Shown piece by piece: positions 46,901 through 59,320 of a stretch of DNA of 64,000 nucleotides. Each line of letters opens with the position of its first letter. Position 1 is the first letter of the stretch. A program made the translations under genes and the position numbers. Origin of the DNA: Mercurialis annua (taxonomy: Eukaryota; Streptophyta; Magnoliopsida; Malpighiales; Euphorbiaceae); assembly GCF_937616625.2 (NCBI RefSeq), contig NC_065575.1, forward strand, positions 30,441,001 through 30,505,000, given 5' to 3'. The notes below the pieces were generated by a model, which searched no databases, was not told the origin of the DNA, and was given only the letters and a program-made list of their open reading frames with translations.

Positions 46901-48296
46901 TGATCCACGAATCAAATATCAAGGTAAGCCAACTTCGACCACGTTAAAAAATCATCTCACGTGCTACTCCACACGAAAAGACAAACAAATACAATCAACT
47001 TAGTCCAACAGACAAGGGAGTTACACGGCTAATTTTATCTTCAACAGATTACGAATTCTATGAACCACAATTCACCCAAGCATGCCATTGAACACAATTA
47101 ACCCCAAATATACTTAAAAGACAAATCGGGACATGCCACAACAAGCTTGAATCCTTGTATCAAAATCAGTTTGCAATAATATCACCTTTTAAGAATACGC
47201 TTCAAAATTTATTTTGAAATTTTAATGTCAAATACGAAAACTTCCAAATTTTGTTGAGTCCCACGGTTAAAATAAAATCACAATTTGTAAAAATATCTGC
47301 CTATTAATCAATTGCTTTAAAACGATACCCAAGTATCTCAACCATAAAATATTGAGCTAGCCGAGTCATTACAACTACCAAGCTCAATTCCTAAATTTGG
47401 GTGACCTAAGTCGAACCCAAAACAACAGTTTATAAAAAGTATTCAAAATATTTGTAAATCCGGAAAAATATTTTAATAAAATTTCCATCCTTTCAAATTT
47501 GGGAGCTCAACTTAAACTAACCGCTAAACGGTAATTTAAAACTCAAGTAATAAATCTTTGATTTTAAACATCTATCCCGTAAATCCCAAAAATTCAAAAT
47601 GCAATAAAAATTCTCTTTACTAGCAACTTAACCAAAAATCAAACCTTTTGATGAATTAAAATCAAACCTCTTTTCTGATTCTGCGTCAAAACACAATTTA
47701 AAATAAAACCACTTTTCTCAATGTCAACCATAAAATAACGTATGGTCAAACAATGTATGACCACTAAACATGATAAAGATTTAACAATCAAAGTCTTTAA
47801 CACCAGAAATAAAGCCAAAGCCTAACAAAATATTTATTTATTTTTAATAATCTATGTTTTCCGCCAAAACTCAGAACTACTCACCAAATAACTCAGCGTT
47901 ATTAAAATCATCCAAGGCATAAGAGCCAAAGTTTTTCAAACAACATTATACCCAAATATGAATTTAGATAACATCATCAACTAAAGATTTTCAAAGAAAT
48001 CAGAAGCAATTTTAATCACCCAGGTGAAACAACCTCAACATGATAAAACGCAGCAAGTAACATCGAAGTGAAATTAATTGTCAATCATAGCATCAACACC
48101 AAGTAAAGACTGACAGACATCACCTATAGGATGTAGGCTGAAAGTTTAAAAACAGAAGATGACGTTTTAAAAGACAAGACATGAATCCTAATTCCGCAGT
48201 AGTTCCTATGACACGACACCAACTTATCATGCCAAGAACACATAACAATTAACATGTATAAGGCCTTGGTTTGAAACCAGGCTTTGATACCAACTT
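43923..48296 (-). mobile_element. Element E internal region 2
   Basis: 4374 bp, a near-identical copy of 36466-40837 with about fourteen differences by eye, mostly substitutions plus length changes in T runs. It has the same primer-binding site (48281-48292), leader motif (48187-48210), foldback block (46246-46455) and polypurine tract (43923-43937). It is non-coding. Confidence 0.93.
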
Positions 48297-51200
48297 TGTC
48301 ACGACCCAATTTCATGAATCGTGACCGGCGCTAGGGTATGGATATGGTTGTACCAAAACCCGTAGCAAGCCTCGCGGAAATCAAATAAACATTTAAACCT
48401 GCAGAAAACTGCTCGGGGGCAACCGAGACTCCAACCTAGGTCTAGCAATTTATATTGCAGTTCAAATATAAATAATATAAATATCTTAAATGTTCAACCT
48501 CATACCTTATATATAACAACATCGTAATCCAGAGTAATCATGCCAAATATAAATAATCGAATAAATCGACAAACCCAAAGTGTAATATCAAATGTAATAA
48601 CTAAACTAGTTCTACTGCGGTCTAAGAGTTCGAAAACAGAAACTAGTTTAATAACATAAAAATCTCCGAGGAATCAAAAGAATCAGAGTGGACCAGCTTT
48701 CAAATCATAAACCTGGAAAATTTGGGAAAACAACGGGGTCAGATATACTGAGATGAGTTCGCAATACTATTTACATTTATTAAGTTTAAAACTCTTAAAT
48801 CAAAACATTTTTATACAAATATAATATGATTATGGAATAACAGTATTGAAATGATCCCAGCGTAAGTATGACATAGTATATTGAAAATATAAACCCAGAG
48901 TGGACGGGAACAAATCCTCGTCAAATTACCAGCGTAAGCAAGACCATAGTCTGCCGATCCCAGAGTATATACCGGTGCACACAGTCTCGATACAAGCCTA
49001 TCGAGTAGCTCGTTTCAATCCAGATCCATAATCCGTAAAAACAGTTCACAAACATTTATAATATTAAAATATAATGCGGTACTTAATAAAGCGGTAAATA
49101 GCACTACAAACTCACTGCTTGCTTATCCACGTGAATTTTGGCAAACAGCTAACCCTGCGTAGACTCCGAAGCACGAGCAGTCAACGGGTCTAAAACAATA
49201 TATAAGTTAAAATCCATACAACCCCTAACTCTAAGAATACTAGACACCACATAGGACTAGCACAATACCGAGTCAAGCATAAACGTAGCCAGAATAGAAT
49301 GAACAATTAATCACGTAATGACCCGAGTCAAAAATGAACCACAACGAGTAACATAATACTCAAATAAATAAATAAGCCAAGTCTATTGGGTTTCCGCTTT
49401 AAAATCTGTTCCGAAAAGTATTACTTAAATAATAAATAAATAATAACTTAAACCAATTTCCTCAAATATTGGGTTAGCCGAGTTACCAATAACTACCAAG
49501 CTACCTCACATGTCGAGTGACCCAAGTCTAATCCGACCAAAAATATTTTATCAAGATATAAACCAGAGTTTATAATTCCCAAAATCACTTTGATAAAATA
49601 AGTATAATCATACCCAATTATAAACCATAGTTTATAATTATACAATCAACTTGATTAAATAATAAATCAATATTTAAAACGGAACCCAATAGCTTTAACC
49701 TCAAGTAACCCAAGTTACAATCAAAAACTCTAATCATTTACGTTTATAAAAATTTAGGGGCTAACTGTACTTTAGCCAATTTGATATTTAAAATCAAATT
49801 AATTGCTTTTGTTTATAATTAAAACAAAATAAACCAGTTACTACCCAAAAACTTAATTAAATAAGTTTTAAAAATGTTTAACGGCTAAACTGTAATTTAG
49901 CCAATTTGTTATTCGAAATCCAATATAATTACCCAAGTAATTATATAAATTTAGGTTATAAAATACTTATGGTTTCTTATTATGAAAATCAAATATTTAA
50001 CTTGATATTTTAAATACACGTTTTAGAGTCAAAACGTAACTTTAACCAAAATGTCACACTTAATCAAAATTTGCAAAACAATAATTACTCACGTTAGTTA
50101 CTAAATCAAAGGTTTATAACATTTATCGTTTTAAACCTAATTACCAAAACGATTTAATTTTAAATGAACAAACTTGTAGTTAACCACTTTTATTAAACTA
50201 AAAACCTATAAATCTAAAGGGCCACATGCATGGTAGAATAAACCATGAATTTCAATTTAACTAATTATACACACAGCACTATCATTATCATGCCTAATCT
50301 TAAAGAAAAATCCATGTTCCACACCTTATCAACCATTCGGCCAATTCAAAGAAATGGATTACTGATTGAACAACACCTTGACAACTTAAACAATATACTC
50401 ATCATCTCTAGCATGATCAGCCATAGACTTTCAAGTATAGAACTTCCCTAAGTAAGAAACAAGTTTCAGCAACCATGAACTCAATTAACGGCGGTAATTA
50501 TAAGAATTTAGCAAACGGCAATTCGGACCAATCACAAGTTTAAGCAAAAGGTCAACTACTATATTCATAACATGATACATAAAGCATAAAGGCAGCCATG
50601 AAATCAAAAAAAACCGCAGCAGTAATGCATGAACACGTCGAATCGGAACGACAATGAACGGAGAGATTTTTACGTACCGTAATTGGTTTCGACACGTAGG
50701 GATATATGAGAACGATGAGTAATGATGAAGCGTCGTAAGAAACTCAGATTTAAGCTAGCATAATAAATAATATGAGTTATGAAACGGTGTTACGATATCG
50801 AATCGAAACAAAGAAAAAGAGACGAGATTACTTACCGAGATTAATGTGAATGGAGGGGATGAAAGTGTGATGTTTCAAAATGTCTAGAGAGAGTGGCGGC
50901 TAGGGTTCAGAAAAGAAAAAAAAAAGAATAGGGTTTTAAAAATAAGAAAACAAATGAAAAGAAAAACAAATGCAGAAATTTATTCTGCTACAAAGTTGGT
51001 CTATGCTTCTTATACATGAAGCATAAGAAAAACGTAATGGGCTTCTTAATGGCTTGTTAATGGCCATGTAAAAAAAATAAGAAATGGGCTAATACTAAAA
51101 GATGTTGCATGGCCCAAATAAATAAAGGATGGCTACATTACTTGGAAGAAAATTTAATAAGGGATGCATGTCTTTTTTTTCCTATGCATGGCAAAGTATA

Positions 51201-51381
51201 TATTATATTATTGAATAAATAATATACATAGGCCAGAATTTAATAATATAAACCTAACACGAACCGAACCACAACCGAATCAACAAACGACTCTAATAAA
51301 AATATTTAATAAAAATAAAAATAATTTACCTAAAATTTGACGGAATGCAAAAATAAAAATTTAAAAATACGGGATATTACA
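48297..51381 (-). mobile_element. Element E LTR 3 (rightmost)
   Basis: 3085 bp, followed by the TCAAT duplication and then by the interrupted A unit. On the minus strand this is the 5' LTR of the array. It has several private differences, for example AACCTCATACC where the others have AACCGCATACC. Confidence 0.95.
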
Positions 51382-52083
51382 TCAATCCTTAGGATATGGA
51401 CAACGTTGTTCATACTCGTGCTCGTGCTGCGGCAGAGCAAGAAGTTGTGGCTGATGATGCGATTTCCATGGAAGTCAATCAGAACGTACCACCAGTTCCG
51501 GCCAATGCTGGACGTGGTAGAGGTAGATGTGCTGGCAGAGGTAGAGGTAGAGGCAGAGGAGCTGGTGCTGGTAGAGGTGGAGCTAGAGGACGTGGTGCAG
51601 CAGGTGTTCAAGCACCGAATGTGCAGCAGGCACCAAATGTACAGTAGGCACCGAATGTGCAGCAAGCACCGGAGGTGCAACAGGCACCGAATATGCAGGC
51701 GTTCGACTTCACTACTTTCTTGGCTGGGATTGTCGAGATGCAGAACAACCAGGCTCTTTTGCAGAACTAGTGTACTGTACTGGGTCAGTTAGCGCAGCAA
51801 CAGCAACCTCAGGCTGGTGCTATAGCTGGTATGGGTGGACTTGCTGGTGTTGGTCACATTCCGACAGACAGAGAGATGGTGATGACCTACACGAAGTTGA
51901 ATCCGACTTCTTTTGATGGATTGGGGATGCTCTAGACTTTTGGAAGAATTTGAGTACAATAGTCAGAGAATTCAAGCTACTGATCGTCAATCAGTGATGC
52001 TTGTGGAGATGTCGCTGAAGGGTCCAGCTAAGGACTGGTTTCGCGATAACATCAGACCAGAGATGGCTACATTGTCTTGGGCT
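51382..52083 (+). pseudogene. gag: gag fragment of the second element A unit
   Basis: Continues the A leader after the E array. The gag start is at 51396 (MDNVV). Its Gly/Arg-rich tract is longer than in the first unit and has no stop there, so this copy is closer to the ancestral form at that point. It has stops further on (51645 and the one matching 25310) and a frame change near 51921. It ends in the gag core at ...ATLSWA, where the sequence switches to the B LTR. Everything downstream in this unit is deleted. Confidence 0.9.
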
Positions 52084-52227
52084 TAACGTATCCATTTCGA
52101 AAACATAACTCAAATGATCACTTTCCTCATTTTTGGAGTCTACATAATGCTATCAGGTTAGGGTACGTCATGTCAGGCCTCGGCACGACGTATGGGGGTC
52201 CGTGGTGGCTGGACACATTGTGCCCAG

Positions 52228-52326
52228 CTCTCTCACGGCGTGAGACATGGTCTCACATCGTGAGAGCTTGTCTCGTGTCGCGAGACCAAGTCTCGCGTCG
52301 CGAGATGTCTCACGTCATAAGACAAC
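52228..52326 (-). repeat. TCTCACG/CGTGAGA hairpin cluster, B left LTR
   Basis: Adjacent inverted repeats: TCTCACG-G-CGTGAGA, TCTCAC-ATC-GTGAGA, GTCTCG-TGTCG-CGAGAC and TCTCGCG-T-CGCGAGA. The other B LTR has the same cluster at 59221-59320 in more decayed form. It lies about 400 nt downstream of the probable TATA box, hence in the transcribed part. Confidence 0.82.
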
Positions 52327-52720
52327 ACGACCATCCCCCAAAATGCGTTTTAAACTAGTTTTATCCTCCGTAATCATCTGAAATCATTCCGACATGCTCC
52401 TACACCAATATCACACAAAACCCATCTCTAAAACCATTAAAAACGACAACAACAATGTGATTCCGACATGTTTGATCCGACCACAACATAATATAAACAA
52501 AAACAACCAATAAACCATCAAATCCCTAATCCAAAAACGCATGCTTACCTTGTTTTGAAGCTTAGAGTCGATAAAGATCGAGTTTCCAAAGAGAACGGAA
52601 CGAAAATCACGCAAATCGGACGCTGAATGATGAAACCCTAAGCTTCACCAACTTTTCCTTTCGTTTTTTTCTATCTGATGCTTCTTGATCATTTGAATAT
52701 TTCATATGCAATGGCTTAGT

Positions 52721-52730
52721 CTTTTATATT
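52721..52730 (-). promoter_or_regulatory. Probable TATA box of element B, left LTR
   Basis: Minus-strand AATATAAAAG, also present in the right LTR at 59718-59727. A leader beginning near GAAGCATCAGATAG would follow. Confidence 0.55.
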
Positions 52731-55268
52731 ATGGCAAAAAGTGCTGCTGTGATCCTTCACTTCTTTAGTTTAAACTATTTCTCTTTTAACTTTCCATTTT
52801 AATCAAACGATCAATTGTTCACTTTAACTCAAATACATATGTATTATTTATATCTAAATAAATAATACTAATCCATAATAAATATTTTCCGTCGATAATC
52901 TTTTAATTATGATTCCCGAGAATATATATATTTTTTACCAATTTGGGACTGAAACTCCATTTTAGTAACTTTTCTTACTCTTTCCTTTAGTCCCAATTCT
53001 ATCCGTTAATTAAGTTCTAATACCAAACTTTCCGTATTAGAATTCTCAAAACCGACCTTCTCGGGTCTTGTCTTTATGTATCATTTTGATAATCTTTAGG
53101 CTAACAGTTCTGGTTGCTGAAAAGAGACAAGTTGCCTACTTTTGCAACATTAAGCGTACGGGGTATTACATTCTCCTCCCCTTATAAAAATTCATCCTCA
53201 TATTTTCATATAACTCTTTATCCTTTTGTAATTCTTTTCATAACCTTGCACTTTATTCACTTCATGGTACCAGTTGGCGTGTAGTTTCGCTTCTCTACTT
53301 CTCGTACTTGGTATCACAACGGTTTGGAATCAACGTTTGACAAACCTCCTTTTTGAAGTTTACTTCTTATCTCTTATATCAAGCTGTTTGGGCAATAGAT
53401 TGAGTCTATCACTTCATTCCTGATGAATTTGTCCTTAGTCTTCTTGTTATTATGCAACTTTAACTCAGCAAATATTGCTGACCTGTCGATCTATTCTCTT
53501 TACTACACTTCAATTTGTGATACAATCCTTAAAATTCTTCTTATTGTGATTAGGGACGTCTATTCTTTGCCATCGATCGGGTTTTAACTTTATCGTTGTC
53601 ACAGAACTTGAATTACACTCAAAATTTGGAAGTTTATCACCATTGTCAAATGGTCGAGACTTTGCCTTTGTCATCATTGACCGAGCTTACTAGATCTGTC
53701 ATTCAATTCTTAACGATCTTTCAATATTTGCAATTATATTTGATTACTTATTTCTGGTGTAATTGCTGTCCTAACTTCTGCATCTTTGGTTAAATGGTAA
53801 TTGCGTTCTATACATCGATAGTTGATCACCTTTTTCCTTGATGATCCATGGTCGTACTTTTGTCCATTTATCTTTTGTTATGAATATTTTTCTTTTATTG
53901 TTGTCTTCTAATTTGTATTCTTGTCGATTTCAATCGTATCTTAACCATCGTTACTTACTCACTTGATCTCTTTAATTACATCTAAGTAATGTGCTCATAG
54001 AGCAACCGAATTTCTATAGGATGTTATACTCGTCCTCCTTTATCTCTTCACTTATGATAGTCTCATACATTGCATACCGATTATGTTTGGAATCTATTCC
54101 CTTAGCAAAGTACTAACCAAATTTCCATCTAGTTATCCTTTGGTTTAGCGGCCAACTTATATCACACGTTTTAAAAATACCTTCATTTTAACAAGTTGGA
54201 TGTGATATAAGTTAAATCCTTTACCTTCCTTCAATTTGCATTTCTTTTATCCATTAATGATCATAACGAGCTTCTCTTCGATTTGACAATCAAGAATAGT
54301 TTGCTACTAGTCTTGATCTCTTCATTCCATTTTAACTTTAGTGTTCGTTCCATATATCTTGTTATAGCATGACGTTCAGAGCTTTAGTTGACAATTCCGT
54401 TAATCCTTCACTAATTCACTCATCGCTATGCTCAAGTCGTTCTACGACCGACGACTTAAACAAGTTCCAATTACATCTTTCATGCATATTCCTTAATGTA
54501 TGAACGATTCTAATTATCCATTTTGCAATTATCCTTTCATCATTTAACTTATATTTACTTGAATATCATCCTTGCTTCTAGCATAAGTTGATTTCCTGCC
54601 TTGTACTTTTGTAATGTCATCAATCTCATCTGTAACGTCGTAGTTTATACGCGCTTTTCATATTGTACTTACGTTCCATATATCCTAATGTGATGGAATA
54701 ACCTTATTTACCTGTAGCGGTACCCATAGTTACTTCTCAAATGACCTTGTCATTAGGCTTACTATACCCCTTTCATTGCTACCATTGCAAATTACGTCTT
54801 GTCCTAGATAATCATAGAAAATTTGATATTGTTTCTCCTATTATATCCCATCCAATCATTAAGTACTTGCTCTTTCTTCGATCGATTTAACCCATTATCA
54901 TCTTCTCCACATATAATACCATCTTCTTTCTCCTTCTCGTTCTTCTTCTTAATGCTTTCCTTCGATATCTCTTTTCATTAACATCCTCGTTCTGTTCATT
55001 CCTTCTCGTTGCTGTTTCGAGAAAAGTTCATATTGTTCTTCTCGATCCTTAGGTTACTTCACGTCTTATAACGTATCTACTACCTTCATCGTTATATTAT
55101 TCAGATACTTCAACTATCAATGTCAATCTTTAACTTTATCACATGTTTCTCTCAACTTCATTCACCATTTGTCTGGATAAAGTCAAATCCTCCTCTTTTG
55201 GGTATTTCCACCTTTAGTATCTTCATTTTCCTTACTTGTCGTTACAATATGTCGTACGCATCCTTTCA

Positions 55269-55473
55269 ATATATGTATGTATATATGTATGTATGTATGT
55301 ATGTATATGTATGTATGTATGTATGTATATATATGTATGTATATATGTACATATATATTTATATATATATATGTACATATATATACATATATATACATAT
55401 ATATATATATATGTACATATATATACATATATATGTATATATATGTACATATATATGTATATATATATATATA
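55269..55473. repeat. ATGT/ATATGTAC microsatellite
   Basis: About 205 bp of TATG then TATATGTACATA repeats. Apparent frames rich in Tyr, Ile, Met and Val on both strands come from this composition and are not genes. Confidence 0.95.
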
Positions 55474-55837
55474 CCTGGTGACCTTCTATAGTTGTTAGCC
55501 AATATATAACTTTCATACTCTTCTATTATTCTTTCGGGTTTATACACCTCGTTCCTTCTCATCTTTCATTTACATCCAAATTGTTAGCGATATCTTATCT
55601 TCATCTCGTCAGTTCCATATACACTTCATTATTAACATGGATAAATTCTTTTATTGGGGTTTTTTTTACGATTCTTGATCTTACTTATCGATGATCTTTT
55701 ATTACTTGTCACATATTTTTACATCTCGGTTCACTTACAAAACAAATACGATTTCCAAAACATCTTTTGGCTAGCTAACTTTTCCATCCCTTCTTTCAAT
55801 TCAAATACTTTATTTTATATCGTTTGAAATCATTAGT

Positions 55838-56040
55838 ACAATTGTAGCTTAGAGTGATGACACCTCTCATCACTAAATAGTTGCTTGATAAAATCATATT
55901 TTCTTCAATATTTATACAAGTATGATGCATGATCTACATTTTGAAAATCATTCTTTTATAGAAATTACATACATAATAATACTTGTATGCATTGCTAACG
56001 TGATTATGACATGCCATATGCGATGTCTGGTCACAATTGC
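55838..56040 (-). repeat. Shared foldback block, B copy
   Basis: Plus-strand text starts ACAATTGTAGCTTAGAGTGATGACACCTCTCATCAC (positions 55838-55872, split as ACAATTGTAGC, GTGATGACACC, CTCATCAC) and ends CTGGTCACAATTGC. Same order as in C and E, more diverged. Confidence 0.65.
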
Positions 56041-56429
56041 ACTGTTAAAATTGTAAGGTTTGCATATCATTTGTAAAACCGTAAGTCCCTCCAGACTACA
56101 CACTCAGCGACAATTTAATGGATTTTCTTGATTATTTATTGGAGTTTATTATAATCTCGATATTGGTATTTTCCTTATCCGATAACACTTATCTAAGTGT
56201 TTTGCAATCAACGATATTCTCTTCGAACTATTTCAATCAACATTCCGCTTTTAACGTTTCAAAATTTATCAACCTTCAAAACCCGTTTCCTCAATCGCAA
56301 CTTGTATAACATGGCCCTTAGGCACACGTATCCATTATTCACATCAATCTTTTTTTAATATACATGCTATCCTTCGCAATAACTAAAACGTAATATAGTA
56401 AACACATATAAACACACAAAGCATATCGA

Positions 56430-57272
56430 TCATATCATACCTGGGGGTGCCTGGTGTGGAACGCTAGGCTCTCTAATCATTATACCTGAGCGTCGTCCCC
56501 TAAATCTTCTCCTAGTATTATCCCTACCTCTTGCTACAAACGCGTGATTGTGCCAAGTAGCACTAGCGCGGTTTCTAACCAACGGATAATACTCGCGCCT
56601 GAAGAAGAATGGTTGGATAGGGTGATCATCCCAGTCACGCTTGATAGCTATTCTTCAAGACCTAGAGGACAGCGATCCATAATTCTCATTCGCATGGTCA
56701 AACAACCCAACAAACTCGGGTCCTAATCCCCTAATATACCTACGGTTCACCTCCTTATTATCCTTATTAAGCTCAGAAATCTCCTCAATCATACGCAGGA
56801 ACTTTGTACTATATGCTCCAACTGAGAGCATGCCCCTCGAATAAGAACGGATATGTATCCTAATTTGGTTCAGGCTAGCCTATGCCTGACTTTCTCTTAC
56901 CGCTGCATCTTCTCTCAAACAACTGTACCTCCGTACTTAAGCCTATAACTGTTCGCCTCTAAGCTCTTCGACATTAGATTCATGTGATGGGTCTTCCCTT
57001 GATGATGATTCTTCTGCTGAGTCGTCTTCAATCTCCTCACTGTACTCTATCTCGGGTGAAAGAGTCCTACCCCTAGCCACAAAAGACTTGTCATGGTCTG
57101 ACATAAAACAGTTCTAATGGATCTCTGGTGATCCTTTAGTGTCAGTGTGAAATCCATTTTGGTGGATCTCTGATGGTACGCCAACTTCTAGGTGACATCC
57201 ATTCTGATAGATACGAGGCGCTTCCTCCTCTTCTGATACAGCATGTGGCTGAGCTCCGTTTTTCCCAGACAT
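56430..57272 (-). pseudogene. gag: gag pseudogene of element B
   Basis: Minus-strand frame starting MSGKNGAQPHAVSEEEEAP at 57272. It has stops, then a gag-core segment YSTKFLRMIEEI, NRRYIRGLGPEF (about 56710-56820) that matches NNRYIRGLGSEF of A. After a frame change it ends in an Arg-rich tail (ARGRDNTRRRFRGRRSG) near 56440. The first half of the gag core, the zinc knuckle and all of pol are missing. It probably encoded a short particle protein; the acidic N-terminal part has no counterpart in A. Confidence 0.75.
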
Positions 57273-57483
57273 GTTAAAATAAAAACAATCTTAAGTGTAA
57301 GATACAGTCTAACTCCAATTTTCCATAATAATTGATAACTTAACATATAATATGCAGTATATACTTAATACTTAATAACCTATCTATGCATATCACAAAC
57401 ACTTAAGCATTTCTCACACTTACACCTTCTGTATAACAATAAATAACTCACAAAAATCAAGCAATTCGAGCAATTAAGGTTCG

Positions 57484-57508
57484 ACTCTATAGCTGAAGTA
57501 GTTCCTAG
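57484..57508 (-). promoter_or_regulatory. Shared leader motif, B copy
   Basis: On the minus strand CCTAGGAACTACTTCAGCTA then TAGAG, about 115-140 nt after the primer-binding site. It is the most diverged of the copies but aligns over the whole motif. Confidence 0.6.
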
Positions 57509-58350
57509 GTTACCAGCTAACAGAGTATCTAAAGTCAAACAAACATTATTCATACACTGACAGTGGTATCCTAGACAACCTACACTCTAAATATATACTA
57601 GCCGTGGTAACTGGACAAACTGCTATGATACCAACTTTGTCACGACCCAAATTATTGAGTCAAGACTGCGTTAGGGATTGAGAGTGGTAGCTCTGAAACT
57701 CGTAGCAAGCCTAAAACAATTAAAACTTTTTTGGAAATAAAATATCACACAAGGACGAAACAGTCGGAAGCCAATATACAAACATATATAAATATATACA
57801 CTAAATGGTCGATACAAAACATATGGGCATATTTGGGCATATTACTTCCGTACCACGTATGTACTAGCCCAACGATACTATATACATACTAGTGTGTCCA
57901 TGTCATATCACGGGCAACTATCACCGTGAAACAAAGTACAACTGACGTAGCCTACAAAAAGATATACACAATCAACATCAAGTATAAACTATAGTCATAG
58001 TACATTGCTGTCACAGGCCACGACTCTGTCAACTGGTGACTACTACTGCAGCTCTACGGAAGTCAAGAACTATACATGCAACTGCAGATTTCCGGACCCA
58101 AAAAGGTGGACTCTAGCCAAGTCGAGACTCTAAGCACCTGAATGTGTTAAACAACAACGGGTCAGACTATGCTGAGTGAGATTAAATATTACTAACAGTA
58201 TTATAAAAATAACATCGCAGTTAAACAAACATTTTTACAAATATATAATATAAGCCAAGTATTTGATATGATCGAAACCCTATTCTTATAAACGATTCTG
58301 AACTAGGTATTTCCTAGTATTTACGAGCGATAGTGATTTCTCAAATTCTG

Positions 58351-58548
58351 TTGGTAAAGTTCCGAGATAGTTCGACCGAGTTAAACCTATACCAAGTTGT
58401 GCAGTCCCGAGATAGTTCAACCGAGTTAAACTAATACTAGTACTTATAAACAATCGATCAAAATGTAAGTCACGGGATAGTTCGACCGAGTTAAATCTGC
58501 TAGACACAGATCCTGAGATAGTTCCACTGAGTTCAACCTTGTGTCTAA
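58351..58548 (-). repeat. Conserved-loop hairpin units in the B right LTR
   Basis: Minus-strand units with loop AACTCGGTCGAACTATCTCG. The stems TTGGTA/TACCAA (58351-58395) and TAGACACA/TGTGTCTA (58501-58548) are perfect. Two central units have only short closing pairs. The distance to the LTR end (about 0.7-0.9 kb) matches that in C. Confidence 0.82.
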
Positions 58549-59220
58549 CATAAATGAGGTAGTCTATTTCTATTTGCTAAGACTTACCTAACACTGGTGA
58601 TCACACATCCTATTGACACCCAATAGGTAACTTGTTCCCTCGGATTGCATACTGGATTCTTGTACTTAGAGACAATCAATAGAACGATATACTATATAAT
58701 CAAGTCATATATTATGCGATGCAATCGATATTACTATCTATAATATAGCAAATAGCTTTTACGAATAATACGCAAAAGGAAAATACAACTCACATGGATT
58801 GCTATCAAATCTACTATTCCATCGATACAATAATAAACCCTTGCTAATCAAAACCCGTCGATCTTGTAGCTTATCGATAAGTCTACTACATGTTCAATAC
58901 AAATACACGTTTAAAATATAAACGTGAACCTCGCATACTTAAAAACCCTAAGTTATGAACTCAGGTTATTTCAATTCGATCCTAATATGGTTTGTAAATT
59001 CCATAATCTTTTATCATATTTTGATACTTGGTTAATACCATACGTGGTATCCAACTAATCAATTAAGCTTTGCTTAGCGTATCCATTATGAAAACTTAAC
59101 TTAAAACATTAAGTTCAATGATCACTTTTCATGTTTTCGGAGTCTACGAAATGCTATCGGGTTAGGGTACATCGTGTTGGACCTCGGCACAACATATGCG
59201 GGTCCTCGGTGGTGCCCACA

Positions 59221-59320
59221 TCTCTCACGGTGTGAGACATGATCTCATGTTGTGAGAGCTTGTTTCGCATCGCGAGACCAAGCCTCACGTTGCGAGACGT
59301 TGTCTCACGTTGCCAAACAA
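59221..59320 (-). repeat. CpG hairpin cluster, B right LTR
   Basis: Decayed copy of 52228-52326 (TCTCACGGTGTGAGA, TCTCATGTTGTGAGA and so on); most changes are C to T or G to A at CpG. Confidence 0.75.

Larger units (their letters stand above)
33381..51381 (-). mobile_element. Element E: tandem LTR-int-LTR-int-LTR array, non-coding
   Basis: An 18-kb minus-strand array flanked by one perfect 5-bp target duplication TCAAT (33376-33380 and 51382-51386). Three LTRs of 3085 bp each (33381-36465, 40838-43922, 48297-51381) alternate with two internal regions of 4372 and 4374 bp; the repeat period is about 7458 bp. Differences between copies are rare, around ten per LTR by eye. Each internal region has a primer-binding site and a polypurine tract but no gag or pol. 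LTR ends match those of A (TGTAATATCCCGTA and GGGTCGTGACA), so E may use A-type proteins in trans. Confidence 0.93.
10701..52083 (+). mobile_element. Element A: Tekay/Del-like Ty3/gypsy tandem unit carrying gag and pol
   Basis: The structure is LTR (10701-13029 plus 23854-24611), internal region (24612-30024), second LTR (30025-33045), then a second 5' internal segment (33046-33380 plus 51382-52083) cut off in gag. The first LTR holds element C and the second internal segment holds the E array. The primer-binding site occurs after both LTRs, so two units in tandem once existed here. The right end of the second unit and any third LTR are deleted, so no right target duplication can be seen; TTTAC is the left flank. 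It is the only element of the nest with reverse transcriptase and integrase, all now broken. Confidence 0.9.
52084..53170 (-). mobile_element. Element B left LTR, second piece
   Basis: Matches 59075-60168 of the complete B LTR and ends ...GGGTATTACA at 53170. It holds a CpG-rich hairpin cluster (52228-52326) and the minus-strand TATA box AATATAAAAG (52721-52730). Confidence 0.9.
53171..57637 (-). mobile_element. Element B internal region
   Basis: 4467 bp. The polypurine-tract complement TTCTCCTCCCCTT is at 53171-53183 and the primer-binding-site complement GCTATGATACCA at 57622-57633. A decayed gag occupies 56430-57272. The remaining 3.2 kb (53184-56400) is pyrimidine-rich on the plus strand and shows no reverse transcriptase or integrase motif. 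It contains a microsatellite (55269-55473) and the shared foldback block (55838-56040). Confidence 0.82.

Noticed and set aside
33381..51381. The 7.46-kb periodicity as a satellite array
   Set aside because: Each unit has LTR, primer-binding site and polypurine tract, and the whole is enclosed by one 5-bp target duplication, so it is a tandem retrotransposon.
55120..55560. Several Tyr/Ile/Met-rich frames on both strands
   Set aside because: Pure microsatellite translation.
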